NCBI GenBank assembly: GCA_047629355.1
Contig: JBLHWU010000057.1
Coordinates: forward strand, 1 to 29,826
Length of the DNA stretch: 29,826 nucleotides
Direction of reading: 5' to 3'
Origin: CAYUNA01 sp047629355
Lineage (GTDB): Bacteria > Bacteroidota > Bacteroidia > Chitinophagales > Saprospiraceae
Shown here: positions 23,744 through 29,826 of the stretch, piece after piece
Layout: each line of letters starts with the position of its first letter
Position numbering within the stretch: the stretch's first letter is position 1
Notes under the pieces: generated by a model
The model's database searches: none
What the model was told of the DNA's origin: nothing
Seen by the model: only the letters and a program-made list of their open reading frames with translations
Program-made: the position numbers and the translations under genes

Positions 23744-23863
23744 TGTTAAAAAAAAGATACCTTATCCAAGGTAAAAACGGATTGGCTGCAAAATATTTTA
23801 AAACCTAAAAAGACGAAGTAACTAATACTTTTCTTAGATTTATCCCAAAATAACCTTTTTCTA

Positions 23864-24925
23864 ATGAGAAACTCACCGAAACAACAAGTTGAATATTGCT
23901 TAAATTGTCATTACCCGCTGCTTCCAAACAGTCAGTTTTGCAATAAATGTAGCCAAAAAGTAACAGACGGACGGGTGAATTTTAGAGAGATGGTTAATGA
24001 ATTTTTAGACGCCGTTTTTAATTTTGATTCTCGATTTTTTCAAACTATTGGGACCTTATTTGTCCCAGGAAAATTGACAACCGAATATTTTAAAGGGCGG
24101 CATCGGCGGTATGTACATCCCTTACGGATATTTTTGGTGATGACCTTAGCATTAATGGCGGTCATTACCTTCAACATGGATGATGATGAAAAGGATATGT
24201 TTAACTTCCAAGAAAATTTAGAAGAGAGTAAAATTAATCTGGCGAAGCGCGAAGTATTTCTACAGATAGACACGGTAAGCATTGAGTTGGCAGAAGAATT
24301 TCCAACGGCTAAAACACTCGCGATGCTTGACTCTTTGAAAGCAAGGCTGATGGTTAAGATAGATTTGGAAGATACCGACAGTAGCAATCTGGAGGCAATT
24401 AGTCTTGGATTTTCAGATTTAAAAAAGATATCAAATAAAGATTTATTTAACTTGGATATTCCTGAAATATTAGAAAAGTATCAGGTAAAAGGATTTTTGG
24501 CGACGATAGAAGTTTCTCAAAAAATCCGATTAATGAAAAACGGAGGTAACTTTGCCGTGTACCTCATTCAAAATGTGTCGTGGATGATTTTTGTGATCAT
24601 GCCCTTTTTAGCACTTATTCTGAAATTATTTTACGTTCGACGACAATATTATTATGTAGAACACCTGATTTTTTCCTTTCATAGCCATGCCTTTGTGTTC
24701 TTGATTTTTATCATCTTGATGATACTACCAGAAAGTATACCAGAATCGACTGAGGGACTGCTATTTTTAACCATTCCAGTATATTTATATTTCGCGATGA
24801 AGCGAGTATATAGCCAGAGAATATTTAAAACGCTGATGAAGTTTATTCTGCTTATATTTAGTTACCTCATCATTTTAATAATCGCCATAGTTGCAACGTT
24901 TCTCATCAGTTTTGCGATTTTTTAA
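23864..24925 (+). CDS. DUF3667-type membrane protein with N-terminal zinc ribbon
   Basis: 353 residues. A CxxC...CxxC zinc-ribbon (Cys12, Cys15, Cys26, Cys29: CLNC, CNKC) is followed by FDSRFFQTIGTLFVPGKLT and the RHRRYVHPLRIFLVM motif at the first membrane helix (about 82-102). This combination is diagnostic of DUF3667 proteins of Bacteroidota, whose function is unknown. A charged soluble region (about 105-225) separates it from three or four more hydrophobic helices at 233-253, 268-286, about 295-310 and 325-353. It stands alone between a terminator and ctlX. Confidence 0.85.
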   Translation: MRNSPKQQVEYCLNCHYPLLPNSQFCNKCSQKVTDGRVNFREMVNEFLDAVFNFDSRFFQTIGTLFVPGKLTTEYFKGRHRRYVHPLRIFLVMTLALMAVITFNMDDDEKDMFNFQENLEESKINLAKREVFLQIDTVSIELAEEFPTAKTLAMLDSLKARLMVKIDLEDTDSSNLEAISLGFSDLKKISNKDLFNLDIPEILEKYQVKGFLATIEVSQKIRLMKNGGNFAVYLIQNVSWMIFVIMPFLALILKLFYVRRQYYYVEHLIFSFHSHAFVFLIFIILMILPESIPESTEGLLFLTIPVYLYFAMKRVYSQRIFKTLMKFILLIFSYLIILIIAIVATFLISFAIF

Positions 24926-24963
24926 ATTGTGTTCGACATTTTGAAAATAATTTCCTCAATATG

Positions 24964-24996
24964 TTTGGAAATGAAAGCGGTGAATGAATACTTTTG
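24964..24996 (+). promoter_or_regulatory. Promoter of ctlX
   Basis: TTTG (24964-24967), 21 bases, then TACTTTTG (24989-24996) fits the Bacteroidota consensus. It lies about 70 bp before the ctlX start. An imperfect inverted repeat overlaps the -7 box and ends at 25042. Confidence 0.75.
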
Positions 24997-25042
24997 GCGA
25001 GCTTTTACCAATTTTAAAAAAATACCGAAAAAAAGTATTCAC
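24980..25042. promoter_or_regulatory. Inverted repeat over the ctlX promoter/leader
   Basis: GTGAATGAATACTTTTGG near 24980 and CCGAAAAAAAGTATTCAC (25025-25042) are imperfectly complementary and include the -7 box. They could form an RNA hairpin in the leader only if transcription began upstream, so an operator role is at least as likely. Confidence 0.4.
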
Positions 25043-25064
25043 CAAATTATAACTAAACAGCAAA

Positions 25065-25997
25065 ATGTCTAAAAAACAAACGACCAGCCATATCTTTATG
25101 GTGCGGCCTGCCAACTTTGGTTTCAATGACGAAACCGCCAAAAGCAATGCTTTTCAAACCAACGATACCTCCAACACCAAATCAGAAATTAAGGAAATGG
25201 CACTTGCCGAGTTTGATGCATTTGTCGCTAAATTACGCAGTAAAGGCATCAATGTAATTGTCGGTGAAGACTCGGATAATCCGAAAAAGCCAGATGCTGT
25301 TTTTCCCAACAATTGGGTAACCTTTCACGAAAATGGTTTGGTGATTACCTACCCAATGTTTGCGCCCGCTCGCCGACGGGAGATTGACGACCGCTTTATT
25401 CAACAAATCGGCGAAGATTTTGAAATTATTGGGCGAGTTCATTTAGAAGATTTTGAAAAGAAAAATCTATTTTTGGAAGGGACTGGTTCGATGATTTTTG
25501 ACCGCATCAACCAGATTGCGTATGCGTGCTTAAGTCCGCGGACAGATGCCATTTTATTTGAAAAATTCTGCAATATCGTGAGCTGTAAACCAGTGTCTTT
25601 TGAATCCGTTGATGGCAATGACCAGCAAATTTACCATACGAATGTGATGATGGCGATGGGCGATAAGTTTGTTGTTATTTGCTTGGATACCATTCAAAAC
25701 AAGGCAGAATTAAGGAAATTGAAAGCCAGTTTCAAAAAAACAGAGAAAGAAATCATCAATATTTCCCTAAATCAAATGTTGTCTTTTGCTGGCAATATGT
25801 TGCAAGTCGAAAATGCAGATGGCGAGACGTTTTTGGTGATGTCTGAGCAGGCTTTTCAATCTTTGACTGCTGAGCAAATTAAACAAATTGAACAACATAC
25901 AAATATTTTGTCCAGCCCGATTCCGACGATTGAAACGTATGGTGGTGGGAGTGCAAGGTGTATGATGGCGGAGGTTTTTTTGGAAAAGCAAAGTTGA
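25065..25997 (+). CDS. ctlX: Citrulline utilization hydrolase CtlX-type (guanidino-group modifying superfamily)
   Basis: 310 residues of the amidinotransferase/arginine deiminase fold. The start TTSHIFMVRPANFGFNDETA is the CtlX signature. Further blocks are PDAVFPNNWVTFH, EGTGSMIFDR, the catalytic His191 in YHTNVMMAMGDKFVVICLD, and the nucleophilic Cys299 in GGGSARCMMAEVF. Enzymes of this branch are linked to citrulline or arginine catabolism, hydrolysing an amidino or ureido group through a covalent Cys adduct; the exact substrate here is inferred only from family. It has its own promoter (24964) and no catabolic neighbours in the window. Confidence 0.9.
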   Translation: MSKKQTTSHIFMVRPANFGFNDETAKSNAFQTNDTSNTKSEIKEMALAEFDAFVAKLRSKGINVIVGEDSDNPKKPDAVFPNNWVTFHENGLVITYPMFAPARRREIDDRFIQQIGEDFEIIGRVHLEDFEKKNLFLEGTGSMIFDRINQIAYACLSPRTDAILFEKFCNIVSCKPVSFESVDGNDQQIYHTNVMMAMGDKFVVICLDTIQNKAELRKLKASFKKTEKEIINISLNQMLSFAGNMLQVENADGETFLVMSEQAFQSLTAEQIKQIEQHTNILSSPIPTIETYGGGSARCMMAEVFLEKQS

Positions 25998-26079
25998 AAT
26001 TTTCATAAAAATGAAAAGTATCTCTACCGTACATTGGGTATTCTTCATTTTTTTTTACTACAATGTTCAGACTTTCTTA

Positions 26080-26964
26080 TTAGAACCTTTTTAAATCACT
26101 GGATTGAAACGTCCACTCCACTGTCTCCAATGTACCTTCATAATCATTAGAATACCAAGCACTTGCTGTATCATTTGGATTCGTCAAGACGTGCATATCC
26201 TGCGCAGGCATATAGCTTTGCGCTAATAAAAAACGCTTTTCCTTACTTACCTTGTTTTCACAAACATCAACTACAACCACCGCATGCCCTGGGCTGCCAC
26301 CTCGAATGAAAACATCTCCAATTTGCAAATCATTTTTAGCAACAGGCTCTAATTCTTTTGCCAACGAAAGCGTCCCTGCATAGGAAAAAACCATCGTCAT
26401 GTATCGTCGAAAAGATTTGTAATCATCGGAAGGTTGCGCTTCTTTTCGCCAAGTTACCTTATTGCCTTTAACTTTAATACGGTAGCCTTGCCGCCATTTT
26501 TTATACTCCGCATTGAAGCCACTGACAAAGTTAAAATGAATGTCATCTGGGCGATTTTGTCCGCGTAAATACTCCGCACGTAGGCGCATAATGGCATCGG
26601 CGCACTGCTGCAAATCACGGTTTTCTACGTCAATATCGATGACAGCAGCAACGGGAAGTTGACTCCATTTTAAAGACCCGTCGTAATGCTTTACCTTGGT
26701 ACCGTCAGGTTTGAGTGGAAGGTGACGGAGGTAGTAACCAAAGGAGTTCTCAGTTACAGTAGTGCGTTCAAAGTCTACGGGAACAGGAAATCGCTCAGAA
26801 ACAATTTTGCCTTCAGGATTAAAATTCAGTACTGGTGCAGCTTCGACTATTGACACATTCAAGGCATTATTTTTAGATGCCTTAGTGGTTGCTTGTGGTT
26901 GCGAAACTGAATTTTGGCAAGAAAGAATTAATAAGCAGATTGCAAAAAAAAGTAGATTTTTCAT
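26080..26964 (-). CDS. DUF4846 lipoprotein
   Basis: 294 residues. A lipoprotein signal peptide has lipobox LILSC with Cys16 as the lipidated residue, followed by a Ser/Gln/Thr-rich linker. The DUF4846 domain starts near residue 57 (SERFPVPVDFERT) and includes SFGYYLRHLPLKPDG, AAVIDIDVENRDLQQCADAI, RLRAEYLRG, and the late FIRGGSPGHAVVVVDV segment. The GHAVVVVD wording recalls NlpC/P60-like folds, but no catalytic set is clear to me. Function is unknown and it is likely anchored in the outer or inner membrane facing the periplasm. It starts 9 bp after the GT39-like gene stop, so they form an operon. Confidence 0.85.
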   Translation of the reverse strand: MKNLLFFAICLLILSCQNSVSQPQATTKASKNNALNVSIVEAAPVLNFNPEGKIVSERFPVPVDFERTTVTENSFGYYLRHLPLKPDGTKVKHYDGSLKWSQLPVAAVIDIDVENRDLQQCADAIMRLRAEYLRGQNRPDDIHFNFVSGFNAEYKKWRQGYRIKVKGNKVTWRKEAQPSDDYKSFRRYMTMVFSYAGTLSLAKELEPVAKNDLQIGDVFIRGGSPGHAVVVVDVCENKVSKEKRFLLAQSYMPAQDMHVLTNPNDTASAWYSNDYEGTLETVEWTFQSSDLKRF

Positions 26965-26973
26965 CTGGTTTTA

Positions 26974-28494
26974 TCATTTTAATTTTATTAAAAAAGCATC
27001 AGCATTTATCTCTTTGAAATGAATTTCCACTATACCGATTTGCTGAATATCCCTTTCCATTTTCACTTTTTCATGCCCAAAAGTGTGGGTATCAAAAATC
27101 CAAATACGCTCAATCCCCTCCCCTCTCCATACTTTTGCTAAAACGGTTAAATCATCTTTCCATTGTGCATAAAAAACATTTTTTGAAGGAATTTCAATAG
27201 ACCTTTCATAATATTTTGTATAAAATTCGTAACCAGGTATCCCAAAATTGGTCGCATACAATGATAATTCTCGTTCTTTCGTATTGGCTATTTTTTCTAA
27301 AACAAGTCGTCCATTACCGCGTACGTTTTCTTTTAAAAAATAAGGCAACGCATTCCGATGAATCGTACTAAAAATGATGAGAAATAATAAAACAGGAAGC
27401 ACTATCAAACGTTTTTTTCCTATATTGAAATCAATTTTTTCAACTATAAAAGCCACGCCAAAGCTCATTAGAATCAGCAAACTTGGAATTAGAAACAAGG
27501 TCAACCGAATCATCAGGGAATAATAGTGTAATAAAGAAGCAAAGAAACAACTAAGTATAGGCACAAGTAATAAAATCAATAGGGACTTCTCCTTTTTAAA
27601 AACATGAAAAACACCCAGTACGAAACATAAAATTGCCCATCCTAATGCTATTGCAGTTTGTCCAACAATTGCTCTAAAAACGCCAATAAAAATACGATAC
27701 GACTGTTGAATACCCGCCAAAGATGTCGGCGTTTGCAAAAAAAATGGGCTGTGATACTGTTGTTGAATGTCGTCTTGAACACCATGCCGCAGATTGACCC
27801 AAAATAAAATGGCGAAACTCGTTAACCACATTCCGATCATTAAAAATAGTGGTAGATTTTTTTTTAAAATGTTTATTGATTTTTTCAAATAAAAGTCTCC
27901 CTCTTTCCATCTTCTAAACAAAAAATAACATCCAACTCCAGATAACACAAATACAACGGACATCGAAAACCAAATCGAAATAATGCCCAATATGCCAAAA
28001 TAAACAAACTGTCTACCTCTTGGATTAGGAATTTTTACAGCTATAAATAACCAAAAAATCCCCAATAACACATCCATTGAATACTGTTTTAGAGAAAGTC
28101 CTTGCTGATATAAATAAAAATTGAAAAGAAACAACACAAGTGGATAAAGTAGCAATACGGAATTGAATAATCGGCGCAATAAAGCATAAAATAAAATCAG
28201 ACTTCCCACACCTGTTATAAATGGAATAAATCGCAAACCAAGCTCCGTATAACCAAAGACATGTGCACTTCCCTTTACCATTTGTGCGAAAAAAGGTGGT
28301 AAGAACTGGTCGTATTTTAAAGGAAGAAGTAAGTCTACATAAGACTTCTCTGCAATATTTCGCGCCACATTCAATTCATCCAAAAAGAAAGGGGTCGCTC
28401 GAACAAAGCCAATTATCCGTAGCAAAATGGCCATTAACAAAATATTAATTGCAATAGAGTAATAATATTTCTGGTATTTCAGTTTATCTCTCAT
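26974..28494 (-). CDS. Polytopic membrane protein, GT39-like glycosyltransferase family
   Basis: 506 residues from the ATG at 28494 (MRDKLKYQKYYYS); an ATG at 28530 would add 12 residues and cannot be excluded. About ten to twelve hydrophobic helices run through residues 13-385, and the last ~115 residues are soluble. The first extracytoplasmic loop carries FFLDELNVARN, with the acidic pair Asp-Glu that marks GT-C/GT39-type (PMT-like) glycosyltransferases using polyprenyl-phosphate sugars. The loop continues with YDQFLPPFFAQMVK. Donor and acceptor are unknown. It is the first gene of a pair with the DUF4846 lipoprotein and is divergent from the RNA-binding protein gene. Confidence 0.8.
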   Translation of the reverse strand: MRDKLKYQKYYYSIAINILLMAILLRIIGFVRATPFFLDELNVARNIAEKSYVDLLLPLKYDQFLPPFFAQMVKGSAHVFGYTELGLRFIPFITGVGSLILFYALLRRLFNSVLLLYPLVLFLFNFYLYQQGLSLKQYSMDVLLGIFWLFIAVKIPNPRGRQFVYFGILGIISIWFSMSVVFVLSGVGCYFLFRRWKEGDFYLKKSINILKKNLPLFLMIGMWLTSFAILFWVNLRHGVQDDIQQQYHSPFFLQTPTSLAGIQQSYRIFIGVFRAIVGQTAIALGWAILCFVLGVFHVFKKEKSLLILLLVPILSCFFASLLHYYSLMIRLTLFLIPSLLILMSFGVAFIVEKIDFNIGKKRLIVLPVLLFLIIFSTIHRNALPYFLKENVRGNGRLVLEKIANTKERELSLYATNFGIPGYEFYTKYYERSIEIPSKNVFYAQWKDDLTVLAKVWRGEGIERIWIFDTHTFGHEKVKMERDIQQIGIVEIHFKEINADAFLIKLK

Positions 28495-28632
28495 GCTTAT
28501 TTCACCCGTTAAAATTGGTAAACAAAGCACAAAAGAAGAACATTTGACTGTTTTTTTATCATTTTATCTCTTTTTTTTTGAATCTCAAATATTAAAATAA
28601 GTACCATGTGTAAATAAAATATTCTATATTAA

Positions 28633-28663
28633 TTGCATCCTATTGTTTTTGGGCATATCTTTA
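28633..28663 (+). promoter_or_regulatory. Promoter of the RNA-binding protein gene
   Basis: TTG (28633-28635), a 20-base spacer and TATCTTTA (28656-28663, one mismatch to TAnnTTTG). It would give a leader of about 110 nt that is very U-rich near its end, as in some cold-responsive genes. Confidence 0.6.
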
Positions 28664-28779
28664 CGGGGAATTAGAGTATATTTTCTGTATCGTTAAGTTA
28701 ATTCAGTTTTTTTAAAACTTATCTTTTCTTTCCTTTCTTAAAGTTTCTCGACTATTATTTTTTTTTTAAAATTTTCATA

Positions 28780-29241
28780 ATGAATATTTTTGTTGCAAAA
28801 TTGAATTTCGACACACGTGAGTCGGATTTAGAACAAGCATTCCGAGAATTCGGAGAAGTAGATTCTGTAAAAATTATCATGGATAAGTTTACAGGTAAAT
28901 CAAAAGGTTTTGGCTTTGTAGAAATGCCAAACGATGACGAAGCAAGAAATGCTATCGGTGATTTGAACGACAGTGAGTTCGATGGTCGTACCATCGTTGT
29001 AAAAGAAGCAGAAGATAGAGGCAGTCGCGGTGGTGGCGGCGGCGGCGGTGGTCGTGGCGGTTACGGTGGTGGCGGCGGAGGACGCAGCGGCGGTGGCGGA
29101 GGCTACGGCGGTGGCGGAGGACGCAGCGGCGGTGGCGGAGGCTACGGCGGTGGCGGCGGCGGCGGTGGTCGTGGCGGTTACGGTGGTGGCAGCGGCGGTG
29201 GCGGAGGCTACGGCGGTGGCGGCGGTGGCGGACGCTACTAA
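28780..29241 (+). CDS. RRM RNA-binding protein with Gly-rich C-terminus
   Basis: 153 residues. One RNA recognition motif covers 1-77, with RNP2 IFVAKL (3-8) and RNP1 KGFGFVEM (42-49) carrying the aromatic residues that stack on RNA bases. Residues 82-153 are almost entirely Gly, with RGGYGG, RSGGGGGYGG and final GGGRY units. Such proteins in cyanobacteria and Bacteroidota bind RNA and are often cold induced. The coding DNA of the tail is extremely GC-rich against the AT-rich surroundings and is built of tandem copies (29074-29151 and others), so its length is likely variable. A terminator at 29302 follows. The ATG at 28780 is the only good start. Confidence 0.95.
   Translation: MNIFVAKLNFDTRESDLEQAFREFGEVDSVKIIMDKFTGKSKGFGFVEMPNDDEARNAIGDLNDSEFDGRTIVVKEAEDRGSRGGGGGGGGRGGYGGGGGGRSGGGGGYGGGGGRSGGGGGYGGGGGGGGRGGYGGGSGGGGGYGGGGGGGRY
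29032..29190 (+). repeat. Tandem and direct repeats in the Gly-rich coding region
   Basis: A 39-bp unit is repeated exactly in tandem (29074-29112, 29113-29151), and a 42-bp unit occurs exactly at 29032-29073 and 29149-29190. Both periods are multiples of three, so copy changes keep the frame. Confidence 0.9.
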
Positions 29242-29301
29242 ACCATACCAATTGCCTCAACTCAATACTGGTTCTTATCAATATTGATAGTTGCAAGATA
29301 C

Positions 29302-29339
29302 AAAAAGGCCTCGCGAATTTATTCGCGGGGCTTTTTTTA
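29302..29339 (+). terminator. Rho-independent terminator after the RNA-binding protein gene
   Basis: AAAAAGGCCTCGCGAA and TTCGCGGGGCTTTTTTT form a stem with loop TTTA and a seven-T tail. Confidence 0.9.
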
Positions 29340-29526
29340 TGAGGTTATTTGAGAATGTCCCGTTTGAAACAGCTACAAACTACATTTTTTATATTCGTTT
29401 TTCGCTTGGTGATGGAATAATTTAAATTTCAAATAATCTGTTGGATTCATACATTCAAGCAGCTTCATCAATTATGTAAAAGCAGCTTAATTAGAAAAAA
29501 TAATTCAGTAGATGAACTATTCAACT

Positions 29527-29792
29527 GAAAACTCAACAGATTTTAAAAATGGTCGATTTTTCATAAAAATGACCAAGTTTAACTCAGCATGAAATAGTCA
29601 ATGGTAACAAGAGGTTGCTAAAAAATTAAGAAGCGAGAAAATCGCAAGATTTTCGAGCTTCAAAAAAATACAATGCGCTCTGCCTGCGGCAGCGCGAGTG
29701 GGGTTTTGAGGGATAAAAGCGGTTTTGCGAACCACTTTTATCCCTCAAACTACCTTTAGTCACAATCAATCTGAAAAATCTGTTGAGTTTTC
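29527..29792. repeat. 266-bp block bounded by 18-bp perfect inverted repeats
   Basis: GAAAACTCAACAGATTTT (29527-29544) is exactly complementary to 29775-29792. The block encloses compound palindromic repeat copy 3, as copy 2 is enclosed by a different inverted pair at 14248-14471. Confidence 0.75.
29629..29755 (-). repeat. Compound palindromic intergenic repeat, copy 3 (inverted)
   Basis: Read on the minus strand it shows the same order as copies 1 and 2: AGTTTGAGGGATAAAAG with its complementary arm, then GCGCTGCCGCAGGCAGAGCGC, then GAAGCTCGAAAATC with GATTTTCTCGCTTC. Confidence 0.85.
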
Positions 29793-29826
29793 AAAGAAAA
29801 CTAGCAAAAAAATCTAAATTTCAGAC

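Larger units (their letters stand above)
29340..29826. other. Gene-free end region of repeats
   Basis: No convincing gene. It holds a 266-bp inverted-repeat-bounded block (29527-29792) with palindromic repeat copy 3, and a 29-bp segment at 29793-29821 identical (inverted) to 8100-8128. The rest is AT-rich with no recognised signal. Confidence 0.65.

Noticed and set aside
28952..29296. Minus-strand Arg/His-rich frame and plus-strand Ala/Val-rich frame over the Gly-rich region
   Set aside because: Low-complexity shadows of the GGC/GGT-rich repeat in the RNA-binding protein gene.

Overview
The window looks like chromosomal DNA of a Bacteroidota bacterium, most likely in or near the Saprospiraceae/Chitinophagales. 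The evidence is an AT-rich composition, several promoters of the Bacteroidota type (TTG about 20 bases upstream of TAnnTTTG), and a type IX secretion C-terminal sorting domain on a secreted esterase. There are also families typical of the phylum (DUF3667, DUF4846, DUF3050, CtlX-type citrulline hydrolase, a propeller-amidohydrolase fusion, an RRM protein with a Gly-rich tail). I see no rRNA, tRNA, CRISPR array, phage or transposase gene. Assignment below phylum is inference.

Layout. Positions 1-600 hold repeat units, a doubtful small ORF and copy 1 of a compound palindromic repeat. A secreted T9SS esterase (minus) and a very large secreted beta-propeller/amidohydrolase (plus) diverge from about 2.04-2.32 kb. 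An SDR oxidoreductase follows, then rplU-rpmA (L21-L27), whose L27 carries a long C-terminal helix-hairpin-helix extension. After a strong terminator, 7.9-8.47 kb has no intact gene but contains a decayed four-helix-bundle (S23/IVP-type) gene. Next come a deoxynucleoside kinase (minus), gatC, a LolD-like ABC ATPase and a PduO-type cobalamin adenosyltransferase (plus), then a convergent SNF2-family helicase (minus).

Positions 14.14-14.60 kb are a nested inverted-repeat region with copy 2 of the palindromic repeat. A photolyase-DUF434 operon and an ftsE-like ATPase gene follow on the minus strand. Divergent from ftsE is a plus-strand group: a DUF3050 heme-oxygenase-fold protein, ccmE (Cys-type, CxxxY) and ccmF, which are cytochrome c maturation functions. 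Downstream are a strong promoter and a short hairpin-ended leader or small RNA, an unrecognised 468-aa helical protein, a DUF3667 membrane protein and ctlX. A minus-strand pair encodes a polytopic GT39-like membrane protein and a DUF4846 lipoprotein. The last gene encodes an RRM/Gly-rich RNA-binding protein with a good terminator. The window ends in a 266-bp inverted-repeat-bounded block holding copy 3 of the palindromic repeat.

The gene content is mostly housekeeping (translation, nucleotide salvage, DNA repair, envelope, cytochrome c). The least explained material is intergenic: three copies of a ~130-bp triple-hairpin element, two of them inside larger inverted repeats with unrelated arms; AT-stem/GCGC-loop hairpins between genes; and a candidate small RNA or attenuator near 22.1 kb. 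The L27 fusion and the photolyase-DUF434 pairing are the most interesting protein-level observations. I did not find a clearly new multi-gene system.
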